This document shows positions 11,815-21,214 of a stretch of DNA of 64,000 nucleotides, piece after piece (position 1 is the stretch's first letter; each line of letters starts with the position of its first letter). A program made the translations under genes and the position numbers. The stretch covers positions 28,234 to 92,233 of the forward strand of contig NZ_SLXH01000015.1 in the NCBI RefSeq assembly GCF_004341365.1, given 5' to 3'. The notes under the pieces were generated by a model. That model saw only the letters and a list, made by a program, of their open reading frames with translations, was not told the origin of the DNA and made no database searches. Source of the stretch: Simplicispira metamorpha (GTDB taxonomy: Bacteria; Pseudomonadota; Gammaproteobacteria; Burkholderiales; Burkholderiaceae_C).

Positions 11815-11843
11815 GTGCCACGCCCCCACTCCCCAATTGATCC

Positions 11844-12536
11844 ATGGCGCCTGGTTTATTCATTACCTTTGAAGGCATAGACGGTGCGGGCAAGTCCTCG
11901 CACATTGCACCGCTGGCGGCCGCTTGGCGCGCGCAGGGGCGTTGCGTCACGCTCACCCGCGAGCCTGGCGGCACACCGCTGGCTGAAAAGCTGCGCGCCC
12001 TGTTGCTGCACGACGACATGGACGCCCTGACCGAGGCGCTGTTGGTGTTTGCCGCCCGGCGCGACCACCTGCGCTGCGTCATCGAGCCCGCCCTGGCGCG
12101 TGGTGACGTGGTGCTGTGCGACCGCTTCACCGACGCCACCTTCGCCTACCAGGGCGCCGGGCGTGGTTTTGATACGCAGGTGCTATCGTATTTGGAGCGT
12201 ATAGCGCAGACTGGGCTTGCCCTGGAGCCAGATTTGATGCGAAATCCTGACCTCACCCTGTGGTTCGATCTGGCGCCCGATGTGGCCGCCGCCCGCCTGG
12301 CCGATGCGCGCAGCCCCGACCGTTTTGAGGCACTGGACACCGCTTTCTTCCACCGCGTAGCCCAGGGCTATGCTGCGCGCGCCGCCAGCGCCCCGCAGCG
12401 CTTTGCGCGCATTGATGCCGCCCAGCCGCAGGCCCAGGTCTGGCAGCAGCTGACGGCGGTGCTGGTGCAGCGCGGCTGGCTGGCCGATGGGGCAGGCGTG
12501 GTTCCTGCCATGTCCGTGCCCGGAGCCACGCTGTGA
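11844..12536 (+). CDS. tmk: Thymidylate kinase
   Basis: A 230-residue kinase converting dTMP to dTDP. It has the P-loop [11 protein letters not shown], the [14 protein letters not shown] substrate loop, and the [16 protein letters not shown] lid/DRx motif. Length is slightly over the usual ~210 because of a C-terminal extension. The stop TGA overlaps the GTG start of holB. Confidence 0.95.
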   Translation: MAPGLFITFEGIDGAGKSSHIAPLAAAWRAQGRCVTLTREPGGTPLAEKLRALLLHDDMDALTEALLVFAARRDHLRCVIEPALARGDVVLCDRFTDATFAYQGAGRGFDTQVLSYLERIAQTGLALEPDLMRNPDLTLWFDLAPDVAAARLADARSPDRFEALDTAFFHRVAQGYAARAASAPQRFARIDAAQPQAQVWQQLTAVLVQRGWLADGAGVVPAMSVPGATL

Positions 12537-13555
12537 GCACCGAAGCAGCAGCGCCTGCGCTGGCGCCCTGGATCGCCGCGCAGCGCAATGCCCTGCTGGC
12601 CCAGCGCGGCCACGCCTGGCTTTTGCAAGGCCCCTCCGGACTGGGGCAATTTGCGCTGGCGCTGGAGCTGGTGCGCGCCTGGCTGTGTGAGGCCGCCACC
12701 GCGCACGGTGCCTGCGGCCACTGTGCCAGCTGCCACGCCATTGACGTACACACCCACGCCGACCTGTGCGTGCTCATGCCCGAGACCGAGCTGCTGGCGC
12801 GCGGCTGGCCCCTGCCCGAGAAAGCCCAGGCCGAGCTGGACGACAAAAAGCGCAAGCCCAGCCGCGAAATCCGCGTCGAAGCCATGCGCGATGCCGTCGA
12901 ATTTGCCCAGCGCACCAGTGCGCGCGGGCGCGGCAAGGCCGTGCTGGTGTACCCCGCCGAGCAAATGAACACCATCACCGCCAACGCGCTGCTGAAAACG
13001 TTGGAAGAACCCCCCGGCGATGTGCGCTTTGTGCTGGCCAGCGAGGCCGCGCACCAGCTCTTGCCCACCATCCGAAGCCGCTGCCTGGGCCACACCATGG
13101 TCTGGCCCGAGCAGGGCGCCATGCTGCCCTGGCTGGCCGGGTGGGGGGTGGCGCCCGCCAGCGCCGATGCCTTGCTGCGCATGGCCGGTGGCCGCCCCGA
13201 CGATGCCCTGGCCCTGAGCCGTGCAGGCCGCAGCCCCCAGGCGTGGGCGCAACTGCCCCGCGCGTTGCAGCGCGGCGACGCCAGCGCCCTGGCCGACTAC
13301 ACGCCCGCGCAGGCCATTGCTGCGCTGCAAAAGCTCTGCCACGACCTGCTGGCGCTGCGCGTGGGCGCGGCCCCGCGCTACTTTGCTGCTGCCGATTTGC
13401 CCGCACCGCCTGAGCTGGCGCCGCTGACGCGCTGGTCGCGCGCGCTGGCCACGGCGGTGCGCACGGCAGAGCACCCTTTCAATGCCGGTCTGATGCTGGA
13501 GGCGCTGGCAGCGCAGGCCAAAAACGCCCTACACTCGCGACCATCCACCGTTTGA
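12533..13555 (+). CDS. holB: DNA polymerase III subunit delta-prime
   Basis: A 340-residue clamp-loader subunit. It has the degenerate P-loop GPSGLGQFA (no lysine, typical for delta-prime), a zinc-binding cluster CGHCASCH near residue 65, and the SRC-containing IRSRC motif. [18 protein letters not shown] is a family signature. An insert of Lys/Arg-rich sequence ([18 protein letters not shown]) leads into the sensor region, as in other betaproteobacteria. It starts at a GTG overlapping the tmk stop. Confidence 0.93.
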   Translation: MSTEAAAPALAPWIAAQRNALLAQRGHAWLLQGPSGLGQFALALELVRAWLCEAATAHGACGHCASCHAIDVHTHADLCVLMPETELLARGWPLPEKAQAELDDKKRKPSREIRVEAMRDAVEFAQRTSARGRGKAVLVYPAEQMNTITANALLKTLEEPPGDVRFVLASEAAHQLLPTIRSRCLGHTMVWPEQGAMLPWLAGWGVAPASADALLRMAGGRPDDALALSRAGRSPQAWAQLPRALQRGDASALADYTPAQAIAALQKLCHDLLALRVGAAPRYFAAADLPAPPELAPLTRWSRALATAVRTAEHPFNAGLMLEALAAQAKNALHSRPSTV

Positions 13556-13562
13556 GGCCCCC

Positions 13563-13922
13563 ATGAGCAGCCCTTCCACCGCGCCCCGTCCCAGCGTCAT
13601 GCAGCTGGCCATCAAGGAAAAAGCGGCCTTGTACGCAGCGTATATCCCGTTTTTTGCCGAAGGCGGCATCTTTGTGCCCACGCCGCGCGAGTACAAGCTG
13701 GGCGACGATGTGTACGTGCTGCTCACCCTGCCCGAAGACACGCAGCGCTACCCGGTAGCGGGTCGTGTGGCCTGGGTGACGCCCGCGCGTGCTGGTGGCA
13801 ACCGCACCCAGGGCGTGGGCATCCAGTTTCCCAAGGATGAGAAATCCCGCCAGCTCAAGCTCAAGATTGAGCAGCTCCTGGGCACCGCCCTGGGCTCCGA
13901 CAAGCCCACGCAAACCATCTGA
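13563..13922 (+). CDS. pilZ: PilZ-domain protein, type IV pilus type
   Basis: A 119-residue PilZ protein (SVMQLAIKEKAALYAAYIPF, then GGIFVPTPREYKLGDDVYVL, and GRVAWVTPARAGGNRTQGVG). It is the orthologue of Pseudomonas PilZ, needed for type IV pilus assembly. That type lacks the arginine-rich c-di-GMP motif, and no RxxxR is visible here. The holB-pilZ-tatD order is conserved in betaproteobacteria and pseudomonads. Confidence 0.92.
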   Translation: MSSPSTAPRPSVMQLAIKEKAALYAAYIPFFAEGGIFVPTPREYKLGDDVYVLLTLPEDTQRYPVAGRVAWVTPARAGGNRTQGVGIQFPKDEKSRQLKLKIEQLLGTALGSDKPTQTI

Positions 13923-13990
13923 AGCGCCCACCCCGTGCCCGTGCCGACCCGCTGTGCGCCGGTCGGCATTTGTGTTTTGAGACTTCCACC

Positions 13991-14797
13991 ATGTTTACCG
14001 ACTCCCACTGCCACCTTACTTTTCCCGAGCTCTCCAGCCAGCTGGGCGCCATCCGCCAGGCCATGGCGCAGGCGCAGGTGGATCGCGCCCTGTGCATCTG
14101 CACCACCATCGAAGAGTTTGCCGACGTGCATGCGCTGGCCACGGCGCACGACAATTTCTGGTGTTCGGTGGGCGTACACCCCGATAACGAAGGCGTGTTC
14201 GAGCCCACCGAGCAAGACCTGCTGGCGCGCGCTGCCCTGCCGCGCGTGGTGGCCATTGGCGAAACGGGCCTCGATTACTACGGCATGGAAGATCGCAAAG
14301 GCGGCCGCAGCATTGCCGATCTGGAGTGGCAGCGCGCGCGCTTTCGCACCCACATCCGTGCGGCGCGCGCCTGTGCCAAACCGCTGGTGATCCACACCCG
14401 CAGCGCTTCCGACGATACGCTGGCCATCCTGCGCGAAGAGGGCGAGGATGGCGCTGGCAACCGTGCTGGCGGTGTCTTCCACTGCTTTACCGAGTCAGCG
14501 CAGGTGGCACGCGCGGCCCTGGATGCGGGCTACTACATCTCGTTTTCCGGGATCATTACCTTCAAAAGTGCGCAGGAGCTGCGTGATGTGGTCGCCTTTG
14601 TGCCGCTGGACCGCATGCTGATCGAAACCGACAGCCCCTACCTGGCGCCCGTGCCCTACCGGGGTAAAACCAACAGCCCGGCCTATGTGCCCTTTGTGGC
14701 GCAGCAAATCGCCAGCACGCGCGGCATCAGCGTCGAGGCTGTGGCCGAGGCCACCAGCCGCAACTTTTCCGATTTGTTCCAGGGGGTACAAGCATGA
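13991..14797 (+). CDS. tatD: TatD family metal-dependent DNase
   Basis: A 268-residue TIM-barrel hydrolase. Metal ligands are visible in [37 protein letters not shown] and [10 protein letters not shown], so the active site looks complete. TatD proteins are 3'-5' exonucleases or D-amino-acid deacylases (YcfH group). The start MFTDSHCHL at 13991 is preferred. The stop overlaps the start of the ankyrin gene. Confidence 0.92.
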   Translation: MFTDSHCHLTFPELSSQLGAIRQAMAQAQVDRALCICTTIEEFADVHALATAHDNFWCSVGVHPDNEGVFEPTEQDLLARAALPRVVAIGETGLDYYGMEDRKGGRSIADLEWQRARFRTHIRAARACAKPLVIHTRSASDDTLAILREEGEDGAGNRAGGVFHCFTESAQVARAALDAGYYISFSGIITFKSAQELRDVVAFVPLDRMLIETDSPYLAPVPYRGKTNSPAYVPFVAQQIASTRGISVEAVAEATSRNFSDLFQGVQA

Positions 14798-15474
14798 GCC
14801 TGCTACGGCGCCGATTTGTGGCCAGCCTGGCCGTCCCGGTGGCCGCGCTGGCGCTGGGCGCGCAGGCCGGTTCGTTCGATGACTTTTTCACGGCCATCCG
14901 GCGCGACGATGGCGCAGCCATCACGGCCCTGCTGCGCCGGGGCTTTGATCCCAATACGCGCGACGCCAACGGCCAGATCGGGCTGGTGCTGGCCTTGCAG
15001 CTGGGATCGCTCCAGGCCGCCCAGCCGCTGCTGGCTGCGCGCAACCTGGACGTGCAGGCCAAAAACCGTGCGGGCGAAACCGCGCTGATGATGGCCGCCC
15101 TCAAAGGCCACACCGCAGCAGTGCAGGCCCTGCTGGCGCGCGACGCCGATGTCAACCAGACCGGCTGGACGCCCCTGCATTACGCAGCCTCCGGCCCCCA
15201 GGCTGGGCAGGCCACCATCATTGCGCTGCTGTTGGAGCACCACGCCTACATCGACGCCGCATCGCCCAACGGCACCACACCGCTGATGATGGCTGCGCAG
15301 TACGGCGCAGCCGAAAGTGTGCAGCGCCTGCTCGACGAGGGCGCCGATCCGTCGCTGAAAAACCAGTTGGGCCTGACAGCGGTGGACTTTGCTTTGCGTG
15401 CCCAGCGCAAAGACCTGGCCGAGAAAATTGTGGCTGCCATCCGCCAGCGCCAGCCCAATCGGGGCAAGTGGTAG
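14794..15474 (+). CDS. Exported ankyrin-repeat protein
   Basis: A 226-residue protein with a signal peptide containing consecutive arginines ([20 protein letters not shown]), possibly Tat-dependent. About five ankyrin repeats follow, for example [32 protein letters not shown] and [19 protein letters not shown]. Probably a periplasmic protein-binding scaffold; partner unknown. Its start overlaps the tatD stop, so the two are coupled. Confidence 0.88.
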   Translation: MSLLRRRFVASLAVPVAALALGAQAGSFDDFFTAIRRDDGAAITALLRRGFDPNTRDANGQIGLVLALQLGSLQAAQPLLAARNLDVQAKNRAGETALMMAALKGHTAAVQALLARDADVNQTGWTPLHYAASGPQAGQATIIALLLEHHAYIDAASPNGTTPLMMAAQYGAAESVQRLLDEGADPSLKNQLGLTAVDFALRAQRKDLAEKIVAAIRQRQPNRGKW

Positions 15475-15512
15475 ATTTTTTGCACGCAGCGTGGTGCCTT
15501 GCCCGGCGCTGA

Positions 15513-17573
15513 TTACGGCTCCGTAGTGGCGCAGGTGGGCAGGGGTGCTGAGGGCGTGGGCGAGAAAAACACAACCTGGTCGCGCCCGGCCTTCTTGGCG
15601 TCGTAAAGGGCGGCGTCCGCTTGTTCAAACAGGGTTTGGGCCACTTCGGTGGCACTGAGCGGCCCCAGTGCGTTCTGGAGCGCTGTGGGTTGCGCCGCGC
15701 ACGCCGTGGGCAGTGCAGGGTGGACGCAGGCCCCCCCGATGCTGACGGTGACGTGCTGGTGGCCCGGCGCTGCCAGGTGCTCGATGCGCAGGGCGCGCAC
15801 TGCGTGGGTCATGCGCTGCGCCAAAGCCAAGGCCTGCGGTGCATCGGTGTTGGGCAGCAGCACGGCAAATTCTTCGCCGCCATAGCGCGCCACCAGATCG
15901 CCCTCACGCCCCACCGACGTGGCCAGCGCTTGCGCGACTTGTTGCAGGGTGTGGTCACCCGCCACATGGCCATAGTGGTCGTTGTAGGCCTTGAAGTGGT
16001 CCACATCCACCATCAGCAGCGACAGCGGTGTGCCGTTGCGCAGGGTGCGGTGCCACTCGCGGGCCACGGCTTCGTCCAGGGCCAGGCGGTTGGCTACATC
16101 GGTGAGTGGATCCAGGCGCACCTGGGCCTCCAGGGCGGCGCGGTAGTGGGTCAGCTCCTGCTCTGATTGCTTGCGCTCGGTGATGTCTTGCACCGTGCCC
16201 GTCATGCGCGTGGTGTGGTGCGGGGCAGTGTCTGTTTCGTATTCACACCACACCTGCACCCAGCGCATTTGTTGGTCATTGGCGCGGCGGATGCGGTACT
16301 GGAGTTGCAAAGCGGTGCGTTGTTGCAGGGATTGCTCGTGCGCGGCCAGCACTTGTTCGCGATCATCGCGGTGCAGCGTGCCCAGCCATTGGCGCCGCGT
16401 CATGCGCCCGTCGGGCCGCAGACCAAAAACCTGGCTGGCCATGCCTGACATCAGAAACTCTTTGCGTTCAGGCTCGTAAGCGAAATAACCAATGGCGGCA
16501 GCTTTTTGGCCGTTTTCGAGCCAGCGCATATTGCGCTCCAGCGCTACCTTCAGCGCCCGCTCGCGCCGCCGGGCGCGCCATTGCCAGTGGGCTGCCATCA
16601 AGCCCACCAGCAGCAGCGCCAGGGTCACGGGCAGGCTCAGGGCCAGCCATTCGCGGGTGCGCATCTCGCCAAAGGCTTCGGCCACATCCACCTTGGACAC
16701 CACCAGCCAAGGCGAATCGGGCACGGTGCTGACCATGGAGAGCACTTCCTCGCCCCGGTAGTCGTGGCCGTAGAGAATGCCGCGCTCGCCGCTGGCTGCC
16801 TGTACGGCGGGGTTGTCTTTCTGGGTCAGGGGCAGCAGGTGCAGGGGCTGCGAGCCGTGGGGGTGGTGGCGCAGGGGGCTGAGGAATTCGACGGCATCCG
16901 CACTGCGTTGCACCAGGGCGGATTCGGCAGTCTTGCTCGGGGTGGGCCAGTATTCCAGCAAAGGGTAGAGCGTGGCGCGCACGTCACTGACCAGCCAGAC
17001 TGCGCCCACTGGCTCCATTCCGTCAAACAAAGGGGCCAGCAGACCAAAGAACGGAAAAGCAAAAAAAGCGTCGCGGCGCGGCTCCAGCGGGATGGCCTGT
17101 GCCTGCGACAGCGCACGCTCCAGCGCCTGCATCTCCAGCGCGGGCAGCGTGCCTTGGGCACCTTCGCCGGGTGACAGGCGCAGGCGGCCCTGGGGGTCTA
17201 CCAGGTACACGGCGCTGTAGCGGGCACGCTCTTGCAGAATGCGCAGCCGGTTCAGTACCGACAATGCCTGGGGCTCGGAGGGAGAGGCCAGCCAGCGGGC
17301 CACTGCCTGCGCGTAGGCCGTATCGTCAGACAGTGCCATGGCGTCTGACCAGCGCCGCTCGCGCCATTCAGAGACGCTTTTGGTTTGCAACTGGTTGATG
17401 GCCTGCAATTCCCATTCGGCCTGGTGGCGAAAGCGCTTTTCGCGCTCGTGGTAGATGGACTGGATGCTCCAGGCCACGCCGCCCATCACCAGCAGTGCCA
17501 GCAGTGGCAGCACCTTCCAGGCCATGGAAAGTGGCCGACGCGATAGCTCAGTCTTTGGCAAGGGCGCAAGCAT
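15513..17573 (-). CDS. Membrane diguanylate cyclase with PAS domain
   Basis: A 686-residue GGDEF protein. TM1 is WKVLPLLALLVMGGVAWSIQ. A long periplasmic sensor of the double-Cache type follows (YSAVYLVDPQGRLRLSPGEG), TM2 is WLALSLPVTLALLLVGLMAA, then a PAS/PAC region (about 390-500, ending RMTGTVQDITERKQ). The GGDEF domain has GGEEF and an RxxD site (REGD) five residues before it, so an active, feedback-inhibited cyclase is expected. I chose MLAPLPKTELS at 17573; MAWKVLPLL at 17525 is also possible. Confidence 0.87.
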   Translation of the reverse strand: MLAPLPKTELSRRPLSMAWKVLPLLALLVMGGVAWSIQSIYHEREKRFRHQAEWELQAINQLQTKSVSEWRERRWSDAMALSDDTAYAQAVARWLASPSEPQALSVLNRLRILQERARYSAVYLVDPQGRLRLSPGEGAQGTLPALEMQALERALSQAQAIPLEPRRDAFFAFPFFGLLAPLFDGMEPVGAVWLVSDVRATLYPLLEYWPTPSKTAESALVQRSADAVEFLSPLRHHPHGSQPLHLLPLTQKDNPAVQAASGERGILYGHDYRGEEVLSMVSTVPDSPWLVVSKVDVAEAFGEMRTREWLALSLPVTLALLLVGLMAAHWQWRARRRERALKVALERNMRWLENGQKAAAIGYFAYEPERKEFLMSGMASQVFGLRPDGRMTRRQWLGTLHRDDREQVLAAHEQSLQQRTALQLQYRIRRANDQQMRWVQVWCEYETDTAPHHTTRMTGTVQDITERKQSEQELTHYRAALEAQVRLDPLTDVANRLALDEAVAREWHRTLRNGTPLSLLMVDVDHFKAYNDHYGHVAGDHTLQQVAQALATSVGREGDLVARYGGEEFAVLLPNTDAPQALALAQRMTHAVRALRIEHLAAPGHQHVTVSIGGACVHPALPTACAAQPTALQNALGPLSATEVAQTLFEQADAALYDAKKAGRDQVVFFSPTPSAPLPTCATTEP

Positions 17574-17741
17574 GGTGTGGCAAAGATGGCAGGCCGTTGG
17601 TTGAGCGGTCTGGTGTGGCCAGACGGAGGCAGGCTGTAAGCCCACCGGAAAACAACTATGTCACACTTTGTTCCATTTCAGTCACCTCTGGGGTGTTCTG
17701 TCCAGAAGCGGCTTGGTCCGCAGTAAGCAAGGGGCATTACT

Positions 17742-19241
17742 GTGTCATTCATGCGCAAGTTCTTGGTTCGCTGCCTGGTTGCCATGGCCGTCTTTTGGCA
17801 TGTGATGGTGCCGCTGGTCCAGGCACAGACAGCGCAGCACGGCGTGTCCATCAATATTTCCCTCGAACCCGATACCCTCGATCCGACGATGGCCGCTGCC
17901 GCCTCGATTGCGCAGGTGGTTCACACCACGGTGCTGGAGGGGCTGATGAAAATCGAGGAAAACGGCACCACCACACCGCTGCTGGCCGAATCCTGGAGCC
18001 AGGACCCCGATGGCAAGGCCTATACCTTCCGGTTGCGCAAAGGGGTGTACTTTCACGATGGAGCGCCCCTTGATGCTGCTGCCGTCAAGTTCTCGTTTGA
18101 GCGCGCCAAGGCACCGGGCTCTACCAACAAGGCGCGCAAGACGCTGTTTGACAACATCGTGCGCATCGACACCCCTGACCCGCACACCGTCATCCTGGTG
18201 CTGGCGCGCGCGGACACCAGTTTGCTGTTTCGTCTGGGTGAGAGCAGTGCGGTGGTGCTGCACCCTGGCAGCGTGGCCCAGGTAGCCACCCAGCCCGTGG
18301 GCACGGGGCCATACCGGTTTGGGCAATGGGTGCGGGGCAGGCACATCACCCTGGTCAAGTCCGATACCTACCGCGAGCCGAAAAAAGCGCGCATTCGCCA
18401 AGTCACTTTCCGCTTCATCCACGACCCGGTGGCCCAGGCGGCAGCAGTGCAGGCCGGTGAGATTGATCTGCTGTTCAACTTTGCCACCCACAACGTGAGG
18501 CGTTTTCAGGGCGACAGCCGCTACCACGTGCTGGTGGGCGCATCAGGGGGCAAGGGCATGCTGGCCTTCAACCACCGGCGCAAGCCCCTGGACGATGTGC
18601 GTGTGCGCCGTGCCATCACGCACGCCATTGACCGTGAGGCTTTCATCCGCGATGTACTCGAAGGCCGGGGCAAAGCCATTGGCAGCCATTTCGCGCCCAC
18701 CGATGCGGGCTATGTGCATCTGGCGGGCCAGTACCCCTACGACCCCGAGCGCGCCCGGGCCTTGCTCAAAGAGGCGGGCGTGAAAATCCCGCTGCACCTG
18801 ACGCTGAGTTTGCCGCCCACCCCGTATGCCCACATGGGCGGCCCGGTGGTGGCTGCCGATCTGGCCAAGGTGGGCATCGTGCTCCAGCTGGAAAAGCTGG
18901 AGTGGGCGCAATGGCTCTCGGGGCCATTCAAGGGGCAGTTTGACCTCACGCTCATCAACCATGTCGAGCCGCTGGACTACCAGATTTATACCGACCCGCA
19001 GTACTACTTTGGCTACGACAGCCCGTCTTTTCGCGATCTGGTCGAACGCCACGCCAACGCCAGCAATGCGCGTGAGCGCCAGATGCTTTTTGTGCAAATC
19101 CAGCGGCACCTAGCGCACGACGCCGCCAATGCCTGGATTTTTGCCCCCCAGGTGGCCACCGTAGCGCGCAAGGGGCTGCGCGGGGTGTGGATGAGTTACC
19201 CCATCTTTGTACATGACATTGCTGCCATGTGGTGGGAGTAA
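17742..19241 (+). CDS. Family 5 solute-binding protein (DppA/OppA-like), orphan
   Basis: A 499-residue periplasmic binding protein with a Sec signal (FLVRCLVAMAVFWHVMVPLV, cut near VQAQ). SBP_bac_5 signatures are LEPDTLDPTMAAAAS, LAESWSQDPDGKAYTFRLR and the KGVYFHDGAPLDAAAVKFS region. This family binds peptides, glutathione or opines for ABC import. No permease or ATPase genes are adjacent, so it must work with transporters encoded elsewhere. Confidence 0.9.
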   Translation: MSFMRKFLVRCLVAMAVFWHVMVPLVQAQTAQHGVSINISLEPDTLDPTMAAAASIAQVVHTTVLEGLMKIEENGTTTPLLAESWSQDPDGKAYTFRLRKGVYFHDGAPLDAAAVKFSFERAKAPGSTNKARKTLFDNIVRIDTPDPHTVILVLARADTSLLFRLGESSAVVLHPGSVAQVATQPVGTGPYRFGQWVRGRHITLVKSDTYREPKKARIRQVTFRFIHDPVAQAAAVQAGEIDLLFNFATHNVRRFQGDSRYHVLVGASGGKGMLAFNHRRKPLDDVRVRRAITHAIDREAFIRDVLEGRGKAIGSHFAPTDAGYVHLAGQYPYDPERARALLKEAGVKIPLHLTLSLPPTPYAHMGGPVVAADLAKVGIVLQLEKLEWAQWLSGPFKGQFDLTLINHVEPLDYQIYTDPQYYFGYDSPSFRDLVERHANASNARERQMLFVQIQRHLAHDAANAWIFAPQVATVARKGLRGVWMSYPIFVHDIAAMWWE

Positions 19242-19298
19242 AAAGTGCCTCTAGCGCCCGTCCAGTAAGCGCTAGCAGCTATCAAAATAGGAGTTTTT
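19240..19298 (-). repeat. Dispersed intergenic repeat, copy 3
   Basis: Read on the minus strand it contains TATTTTGATAGCTGCTAGCG followed by CTTACTGGACGGGCGCTAGAG. It occupies nearly the whole gap between two convergent genes. Confidence 0.65.
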
Positions 19299-19305
19299 CA
19301 GGTTC

Positions 19306-21096
19306 TCAAGGTGCGCTGGAGCGGCTTTGCAAGCGCGCGTACAGGCCACCACTGGCCAGCAGTTCGGCATGGGTGCCTTGCTCGACGATGCGCCCACGCT
19401 CCATCACGACCACGCGGTGGGCGTGCTCGATGGTGGACAGGCGGTGCGCAATCACCAGCGTGGTGCGCCCGCGCATCAGGCGTTGCAGGGCCTCTTGCAC
19501 CAGCCGCTCGGACTCGGTGTCCAGCGCCGAGGTGGCCTCGTCCAGGATCAGGATGGGGGCGTTTTTGTACAGCGCCCGCGCAATGGCCAGCCGCTGGCGC
19601 TGGCCACCGGAGAGCTGGGCGGCGTTGTGCCCCACCAGGGTGTGCATGCCTTGGGGCAGCGAGGCCACATAGTCGGCCAGATTGGCGGCGGCCAGACTGG
19701 CCTGCACGCGCTGCTCGTCCATTACCGCACCCAGGGCCACGTTGGCCGCGATGCTGTCGTTGAACATCACCACATCCTGGCTCACCAGCGCAAACTGCGC
19801 CCGCAGGGTGGCTATGTCCCAGTCGGGCAGGGCCTGGCCATCGAGCAGCACCTGCCCTGACGATGGCGCTACAAAACGCGGCAGCAGGTTGGCCAGCGTG
19901 GTTTTGCCTGCCCCCGAGGGGCCCACCAGCGCCACGATTTCGCCGGGTTGCACGGTCAGGCTTACCCCGGCCAGTGCGGGCGCCTGGTCGGCGGCAAACT
20001 GCACGCGCACGTCTTGTAGCGTGATGGCGCCCTGTACCTGCGCGGGCGCATGGCTGCCGCCGGTTTCAGCGGGGGCATCGCCTAGCAGTGCCAGACCGCG
20101 CTCCAGCGCTGCCAGGCCCCGGGTGATAGGGCTGGCCACATCGGCCAGGCGGCGCAGCGGCGTAATCAGCATCAGCATGGCAGTGATGAAGGAGATGAAG
20201 CCCCCCACGGTCAGCTCGTTTTGCGCTGCGCCCAGGTTGCGGCTTTGCCACAGGGCCATGCAGATCACCGTGGACAGCGCTGCCGCAGCAGTGAGCTGCG
20301 TCAGCGGCGTCATGGCCGAGGCCGAGACGGTGGATTTGATGGCCAGGCGGCGCAGTTGCTGGCCCAGCGCCTCAAAGCGCGCGGCCTGGCTGGCCTGCGC
20401 ACCGTGCAGGCGCACCATGCGGTGGGCGAGCACGTTTTCTTCGACCACATAGGCCAGGGCATCGGTGGCCTGCTGGCTGCTTTTGGTCAGGCGATAGAGG
20501 CGGCGCGACAGGGTTTTCATGATCCAGGCCACGGCGGGCGCCACCACGGCCACGATCAGCGTCAGTTGCCAGTTCAAATACAGCAGATAGCCCAGCAGCG
20601 CCACCAGCGTGAAGCCATCGCGCGAGATACCCAGCATGGCCTGCACCAGCAGCGTCGAACCCGTTTGCACTTCATAAACCACGGTGTTGGACAGCGCACT
20701 GGCCGACTGCCGCGAAAACAGCGCCATGTCGGCGGCCAGCAGCCGCTCGAACAGGGTGCGCCGCAGCACCAGCATGCCCTCGTTGGCGATGCGCGCCAGG
20801 GCGTATTGCGCGGCAAACAGGGCCAGCCCCCGCGTCAGAAACAGGCCCATGATGGCCACTGGCACCGTCCACAGGGGCAGTGTGCCCTGGGTAAAGCCTT
20901 GATCGAGCAGCGGTTTGAGCAAGGCTGCCAACAGCGGCTCGGTCAGTGCTCCCACCAGGGTGCCCGCAATGGCCAGGCTCCAGGCCAAGCGCTGGTTGCC
21001 AAAATAGATGGACAACCGCCCCAGTCGGGTGCGCAGCCGTTCAGCGGGCAAGGGGGAGGAGTGCGGTGGGGTTGCGCTGGTGTCAGGGGCTTGCAT
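19306..21096 (-). CDS. msbA: ABC exporter, lipid A flippase MsbA-type
   Basis: A 596-residue half-transporter: about six TM segments in residues 30-310, then an ATP-binding domain. Nucleotide motifs are VALVGPSGAGKTT (Walker A), QLSGGQRQRLAIARALYKNA (signature) and ILILDEATSALD (Walker B), with H-loop VIAHRLSTIE. The TM sequence (LTEPLLAALLKPLLDQGF, SRDGFTLVALLGYLLYLNWQ) matches MsbA, which flips lipid A-core across the inner membrane. A related multidrug exporter is the alternative. Start chosen at 21096. Confidence 0.83.
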   Translation of the reverse strand: MQAPDTSATPPHSSPLPAERLRTRLGRLSIYFGNQRLAWSLAIAGTLVGALTEPLLAALLKPLLDQGFTQGTLPLWTVPVAIMGLFLTRGLALFAAQYALARIANEGMLVLRRTLFERLLAADMALFSRQSASALSNTVVYEVQTGSTLLVQAMLGISRDGFTLVALLGYLLYLNWQLTLIVAVVAPAVAWIMKTLSRRLYRLTKSSQQATDALAYVVEENVLAHRMVRLHGAQASQAARFEALGQQLRRLAIKSTVSASAMTPLTQLTAAAALSTVICMALWQSRNLGAAQNELTVGGFISFITAMLMLITPLRRLADVASPITRGLAALERGLALLGDAPAETGGSHAPAQVQGAITLQDVRVQFAADQAPALAGVSLTVQPGEIVALVGPSGAGKTTLANLLPRFVAPSSGQVLLDGQALPDWDIATLRAQFALVSQDVVMFNDSIAANVALGAVMDEQRVQASLAAANLADYVASLPQGMHTLVGHNAAQLSGGQRQRLAIARALYKNAPILILDEATSALDTESERLVQEALQRLMRGRTTLVIAHRLSTIEHAHRVVVMERGRIVEQGTHAELLASGGLYARLQSRSSAP

Positions 21097-21214
21097 GTGG
21101 AGGCGGATTCTACGGTCGGCACTCAGGTACAACAGTTTGTCACAGGGGGCTTTTTGTCAGTGTGTAACATCGGGCGCTGTTCACCGGCCGTTGCCCGGTT
21201 GCTGTTGGCTGCGA

